Source: Mycobacterium sp. URHD0025 (GTDB lineage Bacteria > Actinomycetota > Actinomycetes > Mycobacteriales > Mycobacteriaceae). From it: a DNA stretch of 64,000 bases. Position numbers and translations under genes: made by a program. This document shows positions 42,363 to 51,255 of this stretch, in pieces. Location: the NCBI RefSeq assembly GCF_000426065.1, contig NZ_KE384491.1:248001-312000 (forward strand), in the 5' to 3' direction. Numbering within the stretch: position 1 is the stretch's first letter; the number at the start of each line of letters is the position of its first letter. The notes below the pieces were generated by a model, which ran no database searches, had not been told where the DNA came from, and worked only from the letters and a program-made list of their open reading frames with translations.

Positions 42363-43484
42363 ATGAAGCCATCAGTTCGTGTCGAGCCGTCAACGGTCAC
42401 CGACCACGCACGCACCACACTGTCCTGGAAGGCCCTCGGCTGTTGGGCTGTCGTCGCCGCCCTGGCGGTCTTCGTTCTGCTCACCGCGGAAAAGCACGGC
42501 GCCGCCTCCCCGGAGAACGTGAATCCGGGCGGCATCGGCAAACCGCCACCGGTGGAACCCCTGTGGCCTGCCATCGACTTCGTCCTGTGGGGCCAGATAT
42601 TGGGCGCACTGCTGCTCGTGGTCACCATCGTCGTCTCGGTGGTGGTCTGGAGGCGCAATCCCGGGCACCCGGTGATCCTCATGATCCTCGCCTCCACCAC
42701 GCTGTTCTGGTGGGATCCGATCAACAACTGGGCAATCGGGTTGGTCTACAACCCGAACCTCTGGCACTTTCCGCGAGAATGGCCGTGGCTCAACATTTCT
42801 CCGGTCATCGAACCGCTGACCTCGGTCATCTACGCCCCCTACGTCCTGCTCCCCTACTTCCTGGCGATGCCGATCCTGCGGGCCGCACAACGACGCCGCG
42901 GCGCCGACGCCTTCGTGTGGCGCCATCCGCTGATCTCCATAGCCATGCTGACGTTCGTCATCGGCGTCATCTGGGATGCGGCCCAGGAAATCCTGCTCAC
43001 CCGGACCCAGTTCCTCACCTATACCCATGTCGTCGATTTCGGATCGATCGACGTGGGTAAGAACAGTCAGTTCCCGCTGCTGATGGCCAGCGTGCTCATC
43101 ACCATCATCATGATCCCGGCGTCGGTACTGCTCTACCGCGACGACAGCGGAAAGTCGCTGGCAGACAAGATCGTCCTGCGCGTGCCGCTTGCCGCGCGCC
43201 GCCCCAAGTTGGCCAGTTTTCTGATCATGGCGATTGTCCTGAACATTGCGATGATCAGTTTCAGCTCCGCGTTCTGGCTGGTACGTGCAACCGGCGCGGC
43301 GTCCGCCGTCGCCTGCCCCTGGCCCTACCCGCAGGCCAAGACCTGGGACCCGCGCGGATACTACGAATCGCAAGGAGCCCCCGGACCGTTCACCGCAGGC
43401 GCCGCCAGCACGTGGCAGATCGGACAGCCCGCAGGCCGCCCGACGGACATCGTCGTGGAGTCCGACCGCTGCAAGCCCCGGTAG
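42363..43484 (+). CDS. Seven-helix membrane protein, AveC spirocyclase-like
   Basis: A 373-residue polytopic protein with about seven transmembrane helices: CWAVVAALAVFVLLTA, QILGALLLVVTIVVSVVVW, ILMILASTTLFWWDPINNW, YAPYVLLPYFLAMPIL, ISIAMLTFVIGVIWDAAQEI, FPLLMASVLITIIMIPASVL and FLIMAIVLNIAMISFSSAFW. The WDP(I/L)NNW segment in helix 3 and overall layout resemble actinobacterial proteins named after AveC, the avermectin spirocyclase/dehydratase. That assignment is moderate. ATG 42363 is chosen (GGAG upstream); GTG 42336 is an alternative. It probably acts on a lipid or polyketide-like substrate. Confidence 0.6.
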   Translation: MKPSVRVEPSTVTDHARTTLSWKALGCWAVVAALAVFVLLTAEKHGAASPENVNPGGIGKPPPVEPLWPAIDFVLWGQILGALLLVVTIVVSVVVWRRNPGHPVILMILASTTLFWWDPINNWAIGLVYNPNLWHFPREWPWLNISPVIEPLTSVIYAPYVLLPYFLAMPILRAAQRRRGADAFVWRHPLISIAMLTFVIGVIWDAAQEILLTRTQFLTYTHVVDFGSIDVGKNSQFPLLMASVLITIIMIPASVLLYRDDSGKSLADKIVLRVPLAARRPKLASFLIMAIVLNIAMISFSSAFWLVRATGAASAVACPWPYPQAKTWDPRGYYESQGAPGPFTAGAASTWQIGQPAGRPTDIVVESDRCKPR

Positions 43485-43566
43485 CCTCCGGGTCGCCGGA
43501 TCACTCCCGCCGGCCGGCAGCGCACGTGCGAGCGTGTGCTGCCCGCCGGCGTGAGCCATGCGAAGC

Positions 43567-45213
43567 TCAGGCACCTGCTATCAGCTCGGCGGCCCGCTCT
43601 CCGATCATCATCGCCGCGGCGTTCGTGTTGCCGCCCACGATGTTCGGCATGATCGACGCATCGGCCACGCGCAGCCCCGATATGCCCCGGACGCGCAGTG
43701 TTGGGTCGACGACGGCGCGTTCGTCCGTACCCATCCGGCAGGTTCCGACGGGGTGGTACACACCCGAAGCATTGTTCCGGACGAACTCCGCGAGTTCGGC
43801 GCCTGTCCGATCGGAACCGGGCAACACTTCGCGTCCGACGACCCCGGCGATTTCCGAATGCGCCAAGGTCTGTCTCACCAGTTCCATCCCCGCCACCAGG
43901 GTCTCCACATCGCGGGGCTCGGCCAGGTAATTGGGATCGATGAGAGGAGCGGTGAACGGATCGGTCGAGGCCAACCGTAGGGTGCCCCGGCTGTCGGGGT
44001 AGATCATCGTCGGCATCAAGGTCAACGACGGCGCCGAGTCGGCGGCCAAGTGCAGGCCCGGCGCGTCTTGGTTCGCCGGATAACTCATCGGAAGGATGAA
44101 CATCTGCAAGTCCGGAACGTCGGTGCCCGTTCGTATTCCGCTGTCTACGAATGCCACTGCCTCGAACAAGGTATGCGCCAGATAGGTCGATCGTGGCCGT
44201 ACACATTCACGGACCGCCGCTCGGCCGAAACTCAATGGCGACGCGCTCCGGCCGCCAGTCGCCTTGTACGACATCGGGACAAACAGATGATCGTGCAGAT
44301 TGTCGCCGACCGGCAGGTCGGCCGTCACCGTGATCCCATGCTCGCGCAGGTGGGCCGCCGGGCCGATGCCGGAGAGCATCAGGAGCCGCGGCGACCCGAG
44401 CGCGCCCGCGCTGACGATCACCTCGCGGCTCGCGCGCACGCAACCGATCTCGCGTCGATTGCGGTCCGCGACCAGCTCCACCCCCACGGCGCGGCCATTC
44501 CGGACCACCACGCGCGTCGCGGTCACACCGGTGAGGATCCGCAGATTTGGTGGGGCGTCCCGCAGATAGCCGCGATCGGTGCCCGCTCTGCGGCCGGCCC
44601 CGACACTCTGTTGCAGTGGCGCCACCCCAGCCTGCCGCACACCGTTGTAGTCGTCATTCTGCCCAACACCGGCAGTCGCCCCCAACGCGACCATATAGCG
44701 TTCGGTGATCGTCGCCAGGCCCGTGGCCCGTTCCACCGCAATCGGTCCGTCACCGCCGCGCAGTTCGCTCGGGCCGTCCTCGAAACTCTCCAGCCGACGA
44801 AACGACGGAAGCACATCGCCAAACCCCCAACCGGTGGCTCCGACGGCCGCCCAGTCGTCGTAGTTCTGCCGGTTTCCGCGGACAAACGCCATCCCGTTTA
44901 TCACGCTGCCCCCACCCAGTACGCGGCCGTGCGATTGAGGAAGCCTGCGGCCCAACATGTGCCGTTGCGGGACGCTGTAGGCCGGCCAGGTGACCAACCG
45001 CTGCAGCGCGGTGGCGGCGTGAATGGCCCCGCACATGCCGGGAACCGTGACCAGCGGGCCGCGGCGGCGCAGCCCCGACTCGATCAGCGTGACCATGGCG
45101 CCGGTGTCGGCCAGCCGCCTGGCCACGATCGCGCCGGAACTACCCGAGCCCACCACCACGTAGTCTGCCGTCCCCAGGCCGGCCGAATCTTTGCTCACCC
45201 GTGCGCGCCCCAT
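43567..45213 (-). CDS. GMC-family FAD oxidoreductase
   Basis: A 548-residue glucose-methanol-choline oxidoreductase. The dinucleotide-binding motif is DYVVVGSGSSGAIVARRLAD, the GMC signature 1 region MLGRRLPQSHGRVLGGGSVI, and the C-terminal catalytic His in GVYHPVGTCRMGTDERAVVD is present, with GGNTNAAAMMIGERAAE ending the FAD fold. It oxidises an alcohol to an aldehyde or ketone. The promoter region on the minus strand contains the 45240-45256 operator-like site, linking it to the MarR regulator at 41732-42217. Confidence 0.87.
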   Translation of the reverse strand: MGRARVSKDSAGLGTADYVVVGSGSSGAIVARRLADTGAMVTLIESGLRRRGPLVTVPGMCGAIHAATALQRLVTWPAYSVPQRHMLGRRLPQSHGRVLGGGSVINGMAFVRGNRQNYDDWAAVGATGWGFGDVLPSFRRLESFEDGPSELRGGDGPIAVERATGLATITERYMVALGATAGVGQNDDYNGVRQAGVAPLQQSVGAGRRAGTDRGYLRDAPPNLRILTGVTATRVVVRNGRAVGVELVADRNRREIGCVRASREVIVSAGALGSPRLLMLSGIGPAAHLREHGITVTADLPVGDNLHDHLFVPMSYKATGGRSASPLSFGRAAVRECVRPRSTYLAHTLFEAVAFVDSGIRTGTDVPDLQMFILPMSYPANQDAPGLHLAADSAPSLTLMPTMIYPDSRGTLRLASTDPFTAPLIDPNYLAEPRDVETLVAGMELVRQTLAHSEIAGVVGREVLPGSDRTGAELAEFVRNNASGVYHPVGTCRMGTDERAVVDPTLRVRGISGLRVADASIMPNIVGGNTNAAAMMIGERAAELIAGA

Positions 45214-45239
45214 CCCAGACCTCCGTTGACACCAGGTTT

Positions 45240-45256
45240 ATTTCATATTCTGAAGT
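45240..45256. promoter_or_regulatory. Second copy of the MarR-type operator, upstream of the GMC gene
   Basis: On the minus strand the sequence is ACTTCAGAATATGAAAT, 13 of 17 identical to the palindrome at 42268-42284. The arms TTCAGA/TATGAA are imperfect, as expected for a weaker site. It sits 27 bases upstream of the GMC start. AT-rich bases around it (TATTTATCGACGTTAACA) may contain the promoter. Confidence 0.5.
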
Positions 45257-45417
45257 ATTTATCGACGTTAACACAGTGGGCCTGATCCGGATGGCCAGAC
45301 CCGAGTCGTATACCTCTACACATTTTTCGCACGCGCCGACGCGCACGCCATGCGCGGGTTTGCCGACTGCCGTTGCGGCCGAAGCGCTTTGATGAATGGC
45401 TGCGGCTCGCGCCAGCA

Positions 45418-45930
45418 CTACGGAGATGACTCCAACCGGAACGGCATCTCGATGACCAAGGGTTGGTTGAGCCCGCACCCGCCGCTGACACCGACAGTGC
45501 GATCCCAACCGGAGTACTTCCGCACAGCGGAAAAGCTCGGTGCACCGGTCAGATCGGCCGAGAAATACAGAAGCTGCCGACCGGGAACCGCGGTGCCGTC
45601 CGGGCAGATCTGCCAATTGTCGTGATTACGCCGCATATTCCAGAGGCCGGCGGATTCACAGTGGATCGGGGCGTCCCATCCCTGGCTGCTGGCGACATGT
45701 CCGGCGCAGTCGAGCGGCTCGCCGGTACACGACGAGGTGATGGTCCACGTGCTCGTCACAGTGGCTTCATCGCGAAAGACATCGTTGGTTTTGGCCCACA
45801 CACCGTCCGACGTCGCGGTGAAGCGTCCGTTCGGCAAGGGATCGCAGAAGTCAGCACCGGCCTGCGGCGCCCACCCGAGGGCTACGACGACGGCTGCGAC
45901 ACATGTCATCACCGCCGTCATCGATCTCAT
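45418..45930 (-). CDS. Secreted six-cysteine protein at the end of the mce operon
   Basis: A 170-residue exported protein. A signal peptide (MRSMTAVMTCVAAVVVALGW) ends with AGA-DFCDP. The mature part begins DFCDPLPNGRFTATSDGVWA and holds six Cys (FCDP, SSCTG, LDCAG, IHCES, QICPD, GGCGL), enough for three disulfides. ATG 45930 overlaps the mceF stop (ATGA), so it is the seventh gene of the operon. Similar small secreted proteins occur with mycobacterial mce loci, but I do not recognise a function. Confidence 0.75.
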   Translation of the reverse strand: MRSMTAVMTCVAAVVVALGWAPQAGADFCDPLPNGRFTATSDGVWAKTNDVFRDEATVTSTWTITSSCTGEPLDCAGHVASSQGWDAPIHCESAGLWNMRRNHDNWQICPDGTAVPGRQLLYFSADLTGAPSFSAVRKYSGWDRTVGVSGGCGLNQPLVIEMPFRLESSP

Positions 45931-47501
45931 GCGTGTTCCGCCATGATGAGGTCCTTCCATGTCTCCGCCCTGGCTGAGGCCACCAGGTTGGTCTGGGTGA
46001 AGGTCCGGCCGTCAGGATCCACGTAACGGCCGGAGGCCGGGTCATAGCGGGCGAATGCGACAGACGGTCCCGTTTCGCCGGCCCCGCCGTAGGCACTGGG
46101 CGCCACGGGGATCGCACCCGGGTCGACGGGTGGCGGCGCAGGCGCGGATTCCCCTGGAGTCACGGGTGTTTCGGCGGGGGCCGCACCGGGAGCCGGCGGC
46201 GGGGTCCCACCGACCGGCCCCTCGAGATGCCGGTCCCGCTCAACACGATCGTCGGGCGGGATGCCTTGCGAGATCAGGTTCGGGTCCAGCGGATAGGGAC
46301 CGAGCATGTGCTCACGCATCGCAAGCGGCTGAAACGGCTCGTCGCTGTCGCAGATCTCGACGGTCGGTGCCCTTTTGCCGGGCTTGCCCATACATGGGTA
46401 GTTGCGCGCGCCCCGTACTGCCAGCGGAGAGTCCTGGGGCAGTTTGCAGTACATGCCGTCGGGGGTGTCCACCTCGGTGGTGTCCTCCGGTGAGCGCCAC
46501 GCGCTCGGCGGGAGAAACCCCACCGTGCACGTCGGTGGGTCACCGACCGTGAGAGTGAAATCTCCTTGCCCCAGGCCGGTCGGATTGTGGTCAGGGCCCT
46601 CGGACAACAGATTGGCCATGAACGGCGGCAGCAGCACGAGGATCTGTTCGAGGCTCGGCCGGTAGGTCAGCGCCACCTGGCCGAGCGATGTCATGTTGGC
46701 GAGTAGCACCGGAAGAGTGGGCCTGAGTTGTTGCAGCAGCCGTGACGCCTCGTCGGCCGTGGCCGGTCCGTTTCTCAACAACGAACGCACATCCTGATCG
46801 GAATCGGCCAGTTGGCCGGTCACCCCCGCCAGGGCGTGAGTCCAGGCGCGCAAGTCCTCGACGCCCGCAACCTGTGAATCCATCAGGGGCACCGCATCTT
46901 CCACCAGAGCACGGTTGGGCTCGCGGACGCCGTTGAGACTGCCCGACAGTTTCGCCGACGAATCGATCAGGGAGGCGAGATCGTAACCGGCACCGTTGAA
47001 CGCCTGGAACGACTCGTCGAGCAGCGCGGCGAGCTTGTCCTTGGGGATGCTCGTGAGCAGTGCGCTGGTCTGATCGAGCAGCGGACCGACCTGCTGCGGG
47101 ACGGTGGTGTGTGCCATCGCGATGACCGAACCGTCATGCAGGTAGGGCGGGGCGTCGCTTCGCGGGAGAAGGTCGAGGTACTGCTCACCGACCGCCGAGA
47201 CGCTGCGGACCTGAGCCGTCAGATCTTGCGGGATCTTCGGTGAGTTGTCCAGCGACAAGGTCGCTTTGGCGCCGCGACCGTGCAGCCCGACAGCGGTCAC
47301 CTTGCCGACCTGCACACCCCGGTAGGTGACATTGGAGAACCGGTAGAGCCCGCCGGTGGCGGGCAGCTCCACGGTGACGGTGATGCGGCCGATGCCCAGC
47401 ATCGTGGGCGCACGCATGTAGACCACCGCCATGGCCACCATTCCGATGAGTGACGCGATGGCGAAGATCGTCAGTTGCATGCGGACGAATCGGGTCAACA
47501 T
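45927..47501 (-). CDS. mceF: Mce family protein, MceF position
   Basis: A 524-residue MlaD-domain protein. A single N-terminal membrane helix (FVRMQLTIFAIASLIGMVAM) precedes the MCE domain with NVTYRGVQVGKVTAVGLHGR, then a long helical region and a Pro-rich tail near residue 430. MCE proteins form hexameric tubes for lipid import across the envelope. It is the sixth mce gene, its ATG directly abutting the mceE stop (TGAATG), and is coupled to the secreted protein gene. Confidence 0.9.
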   Translation of the reverse strand: MLTRFVRMQLTIFAIASLIGMVAMAVVYMRAPTMLGIGRITVTVELPATGGLYRFSNVTYRGVQVGKVTAVGLHGRGAKATLSLDNSPKIPQDLTAQVRSVSAVGEQYLDLLPRSDAPPYLHDGSVIAMAHTTVPQQVGPLLDQTSALLTSIPKDKLAALLDESFQAFNGAGYDLASLIDSSAKLSGSLNGVREPNRALVEDAVPLMDSQVAGVEDLRAWTHALAGVTGQLADSDQDVRSLLRNGPATADEASRLLQQLRPTLPVLLANMTSLGQVALTYRPSLEQILVLLPPFMANLLSEGPDHNPTGLGQGDFTLTVGDPPTCTVGFLPPSAWRSPEDTTEVDTPDGMYCKLPQDSPLAVRGARNYPCMGKPGKRAPTVEICDSDEPFQPLAMREHMLGPYPLDPNLISQGIPPDDRVERDRHLEGPVGGTPPPAPGAAPAETPVTPGESAPAPPPVDPGAIPVAPSAYGGAGETGPSVAFARYDPASGRYVDPDGRTFTQTNLVASARAETWKDLIMAEHA

Positions 47502-48743
47502 TCAGCGCCCACCCTCACCCGCGGCCGGCACCGGCGCAGTCGACGGCGGGGGTGCCGACTGCGGCAACCCACCCGGAAGCATGACCGGCGGCCCCACGGG
47601 AGGAGCCGGCGCCGGGACCTCACTGCCGCCGGGCGGTACTGCAACCGGCTGCCCGAGTGGGTTCTTGGTGTAATACCAGTCGTAGCCGGGATCGCCCGGT
47701 GCGGGGACGAGTTCGGCTCCGGGCATCCCCCATCGCGTACCGAGGAACGCGGTCCGCTTCAGGCGCGGGACGGTGATGTCCGCGACGGCGAACAGGTTCA
47801 GATAGTCGCCCTTGAGGCCGCGATCGACGATGTTCTGCCCGTACGGGAACACCGTCGCGAACATCAGCCCGTCGACGAGACCGGGACCGACGTCGGCCAG
47901 GGCGCGAAGCGTGGGTTCCAGGTTGTGCAGATTACGCACCAGGTCGTCCTGTGTGTCGTTGATGAGGCCGGTCGCGGTTTCGCTGAAGGCCCGCAGCTTC
48001 GTCAGCGCGGCGACGAATCGAGGTTCTTCGGCGATGAGCACGTCAAGCGCCGGCGGCAGGGCCTGCATCGCCTGTGCGATGACCACGCGCTGCCCGGCCA
48101 GGGTGCCCGAGAACCGATTGAGCTGCTGGATCGACGAGACCATGTCGCCACGCTGCTGATCGAGGACGCCGACGAAGGTGTCCAGCCTCGCGATGAGGTC
48201 GCGAACCGTGTCCTCACGACCGGAGAGGGCGGCGTTGAAGTTATGGGTGATATCGCCGATCTGGCCCAGACCGCCGGAGTTGACCACCGCCGACAACGAC
48301 GCGAGGGTTTGTTCGGTCGACGGGTAGGTCGACGACTTGTCGAGCCCGATGGTGGCACCGACCGCCAGGCGGCCCGTCGGGGGTTTGCCGGGAGGTGGAT
48401 TGAGCTGCAGGTGCATCGACCCCAGCAGACTCGTCTGACCAATGGTGGCAACGACATTCGAAGGGACAACGGTGCCCTCTTTCACGTGCACCTCGACATC
48501 GGCGTGCTGTCCCCGCAAGGTCATCTTGCCGACGCTGCCGACCACGACGTCGTCGACCATGACCGGTGAATTGGACTCCAGGGTACCGACATTGGCAATC
48601 TCAACGTGGTACACGGCCGCGCCGCTCCCGCGCCCCTCGGTACCCGGCAGCGGAAGCGAGTTCAGCCCGCCGAATCCGCATCCGCTCAAGGTCGCCGTGA
48701 CGGAGAGAACCAGAACGGTGTGAAAGATACGGCGTCTCGTCAC
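47502..48743 (-). CDS. mceE: Mce family lipoprotein, MceE position
   Basis: A 413-residue lipoprotein. The lipobox LSGC follows the signal peptide (TVLVLSVTATLSGCGFGG), with Cys about residue 22; the MCE domain VYHVEIANVGTLESNSPVMV follows. In mce operons the fifth gene (LprK-like) is the lipoprotein, as here. GTG 48743 overlaps the mceD stop (GTGA). The C-terminal 50 residues are Pro-rich. It anchors the Mce tube in the cell envelope. Confidence 0.92.
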   Translation of the reverse strand: MTRRRIFHTVLVLSVTATLSGCGFGGLNSLPLPGTEGRGSGAAVYHVEIANVGTLESNSPVMVDDVVVGSVGKMTLRGQHADVEVHVKEGTVVPSNVVATIGQTSLLGSMHLQLNPPPGKPPTGRLAVGATIGLDKSSTYPSTEQTLASLSAVVNSGGLGQIGDITHNFNAALSGREDTVRDLIARLDTFVGVLDQQRGDMVSSIQQLNRFSGTLAGQRVVIAQAMQALPPALDVLIAEEPRFVAALTKLRAFSETATGLINDTQDDLVRNLHNLEPTLRALADVGPGLVDGLMFATVFPYGQNIVDRGLKGDYLNLFAVADITVPRLKRTAFLGTRWGMPGAELVPAPGDPGYDWYYTKNPLGQPVAVPPGGSEVPAPAPPVGPPVMLPGGLPQSAPPPSTAPVPAAGEGGR

Positions 48744-50161
48744 GATGGTGGTACCCCTTCACCGGGTGCCGGCGGCAGTGGTCGATCAGACGGCAGCAAC
48801 AGGTTCTCCGTGCTCGGCGGTGTGGGCGCAGGCGCCCCCGGGTAGATCGCCGGAGACGGTGCGGCCGGTAGCGGGCCGAGTACGCCGGGAGGACCGGTGG
48901 GCTGATTCCAGCCTGGCGGTGGTGCGACATCGCCGTCAGCGCCCGTGAAGGCCGAAATTGCCGGGGGCGGTTCAGGTACGCCCGGGTCCGGCGTCCCGCC
49001 CGGCGCCAGGCTGGGGTCGGTGTAGATGACGTTGGTGGGCGCGGGAGCGAGGATCGGATTGACCGGAAACGGCACGTTGTTGAAATTCAGCGACTCCAGC
49101 GCGGGCCCCAGATACTGTGCACACAGCTTCGCCGTCTCCGTCGAGGTGGTGTTCTTCACGGCACCGATTGCCCCACAGATGAACTGGAGTGGGTTCGAGA
49201 AGTTGTTGAACGATACCGAGCCCAGGATCGTTCCGGTATCGGGGTTGTAATCGGCATATCCGTTGGCGATGGCATTGCCTGCGACATGGAGCAGTTGTTC
49301 GAGATCCTTGCGATGCTCGACGAGATTGCCGGTCACTTCGCCGAGGCGCTGCACTTGTTCGCTGGTCCGGTCGCGGGTCTCGGCCAGGAACCCCCGCACG
49401 TCGTCGATGGCCGAGGAGAGGTTCTTCAACGCTGCGTCGAGATCCGACCGGTTGTCGTCGAGAACGCTGGTGAGGGTGGCGAACCGCCCTTGGAATTCGA
49501 CGACTTGCGGGGCGCTGTCACGCAGGGCCGAGACGAGGGTCTGCAGATTCTTGATCGTGGTGGCGATGTTCCCGCTACCGTCGGCCAAGATCCTTCCCAC
49601 GCTTGATAATTGAGACAGCGTCTGGCGCAGCTTCTGACCGTTTCCGTCGAGTGCGTTGGCGGTGGTTTCGATGAAGCGCGCGATCGCCGGCGTCGAAACT
49701 TGGCTGTTGGGACCGAGTTCGGTGGCCAACCGCATGAGTTGGTTCTTGACCTCGTCCCACTCGACCGGTACCGCGGTGCGATCGATGGGGATCACCGCGT
49801 CGTCGGCCATCGTGGGGCCGTTGGCCGCGGGATCCGTGGAGCGGTAGGCGGGGGTGAGTTCGACGTACCGGGCCGATATCAGGTTCGGTGCGACGATGAC
49901 CGCCTTGGCGTCGGCCGGAATCGGCACACCCTGGTCAACCTGCAGCTCCAGCCTGACGCGGCCACCTTCCGGTGTAATGCCGGTGATCGTACCGACTTTC
50001 ACCCCGGCCACCCGCACCTCGTCTTTGGGGTAGATCGACGTCGCGGAGGTGAAATACGCGATGATGGTCCGTGGAATTCCCTGCTGGATCAGGAACGTGG
50101 CGGCACCGATCAGTGCGATCAGCACACTCGCGAGAATCGCGGTCGCACGGTGGTGGGTCAT
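48740..50161 (-). CDS. mceD: Mce family protein, MceD position
   Basis: A 473-residue MCE protein: N-terminal helix TAILASVLIALIGAATFLIQ, MCE domain FTSATSIYPKDEVRVAGVKV with GTITGITPEGGRVRLELQ, a long alpha-helical segment (about 150-330) and a Pro-rich C-terminus from about residue 370. It is coupled to mceC upstream (ATGA) and mceE downstream (GTGA). Confidence 0.92.
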   Translation of the reverse strand: MTHHRATAILASVLIALIGAATFLIQQGIPRTIIAYFTSATSIYPKDEVRVAGVKVGTITGITPEGGRVRLELQVDQGVPIPADAKAVIVAPNLISARYVELTPAYRSTDPAANGPTMADDAVIPIDRTAVPVEWDEVKNQLMRLATELGPNSQVSTPAIARFIETTANALDGNGQKLRQTLSQLSSVGRILADGSGNIATTIKNLQTLVSALRDSAPQVVEFQGRFATLTSVLDDNRSDLDAALKNLSSAIDDVRGFLAETRDRTSEQVQRLGEVTGNLVEHRKDLEQLLHVAGNAIANGYADYNPDTGTILGSVSFNNFSNPLQFICGAIGAVKNTTSTETAKLCAQYLGPALESLNFNNVPFPVNPILAPAPTNVIYTDPSLAPGGTPDPGVPEPPPAISAFTGADGDVAPPPGWNQPTGPPGVLGPLPAAPSPAIYPGAPAPTPPSTENLLLPSDRPLPPAPGEGVPPS

Positions 50162-51255
50162 GGCGGCCCGGACCCTTCTGGCGTCTGTGGAATGCCGTTG
50201 CGCGGTATGGGGAATTCCGCCCGGGGACCGGCATTGTCCGGCGGCTGCCCGGCGCCGGCGCCTCTGCGGAAGCCGAAGGCGTAGTCGAGGAACGGTTGCA
50301 GCATCTGCGGAATGGCGAGGTTGGCGATCATGGCTTGGTAATACGGCCCGCTCGCGACCAGTTCACCGGTGGTGAGCTCGTATTGCGCCAGGCCGGGAAT
50401 CGCCTTGGCGATGTTGTCCCGATTTTTCTGCAGTACGGCCGTCACCGTGTTGAGCTTGTCGAGGGTCGGGGCGAGTTTGGCCTGATTGTCGTGCACCATT
50501 CCCGACAACTGCTGAGCCACGGCCGAGGTGTTCGCCAACAGGTCGACGATCGCGCGCCGCTGCCGGACCAGTACATCCAGGAGATCGTTCGCATTGAGGA
50601 TCAGTGAGTTCACCTGCTGGCTGCGGGTCGACAGGATGGCACTCACATCACTGACGTTCTTGAACAATTCGCCCAGGGTCTGGTTGCGGGCGTTGAGGGC
50701 CCGTGACAGACGTGTCACTCCATCGAAAGTCGACCCCAACTCGGGAGCGACAGCGTCGATGGTCGTCGACAGCGCATCCAGAGACTGATTGAGAGTGGCG
50801 GTGTCGGTGCCTGCGACGTCGGTGGTGAGGTCCCCGACCGCCTCGGTCAGTGAATAGGGGGACGAAGTCCGGCTGGACGGGATGACGTCGGTCTGCCGCA
50901 ACCTGCCCGGGCCCACGGGTTCTACCGTCAGCACCCGCTGTCCCAGCAGTGAGCCGGTGCGAATGTGGGCACGCGTCTGGTTGCCCAGCGGAATGCGTGC
51001 TTCCACGGCGAACATGACCAGTGCCTGCCCGTCGCGGAGCTCCACATCGGACACCGACCCGACGTTGATACCGGAGATGGTGACGTCGTTTCCCTCGGTC
51101 AGGCCACCGGCCTGGTCGAACAGCGCCTGGTAGTGCAGGTGCGTGGCCCGGGACAGCAATTGCTGGGGTTGCAGTCCGACTGCCACGGCCAGCAGTACCA
51201 GGACGACTCCGACGACTCCGCGTCGGATGAGTTGGGATCCGCGGTATTTCAGCAT
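50158..51255 (-). CDS. mceC: Mce family protein, MceC position
   Basis: A 365-residue MCE protein. Membrane helix LIRRGVVGVVLVLLAVAVGL, MCE domain YQALFDQAGGLTEGNDVTIS with GINVGSVSDVELRDGQALVM, then a helical region. ATG 51255 shares a base with the mceB stop (TGATG) and the stop overlaps mceD, so the gene is tightly coupled in the operon. The C-terminal tail is Pro/Gly-rich but shorter than in MceD. Confidence 0.9.
   Translation of the reverse strand: MLKYRGSQLIRRGVVGVVLVLLAVAVGLQPQQLLSRATHLHYQALFDQAGGLTEGNDVTISGINVGSVSDVELRDGQALVMFAVEARIPLGNQTRAHIRTGSLLGQRVLTVEPVGPGRLRQTDVIPSSRTSSPYSLTEAVGDLTTDVAGTDTATLNQSLDALSTTIDAVAPELGSTFDGVTRLSRALNARNQTLGELFKNVSDVSAILSTRSQQVNSLILNANDLLDVLVRQRRAIVDLLANTSAVAQQLSGMVHDNQAKLAPTLDKLNTVTAVLQKNRDNIAKAIPGLAQYELTTGELVASGPYYQAMIANLAIPQMLQPFLDYAFGFRRGAGAGQPPDNAGPRAEFPIPRNGIPQTPEGSGPP

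Noticed and set aside
43412..43930. Reading frame on the + strand inside the GMC gene
   Set aside because: It is a shadow of the GMC oxidoreductase, whose motifs are complete in the other strand.
45201..45392. Small + strand frame between the GMC and mce-linked genes
   Set aside because: The stretch contains the GMC promoter region and the operator-like site, and the translation has no domain.
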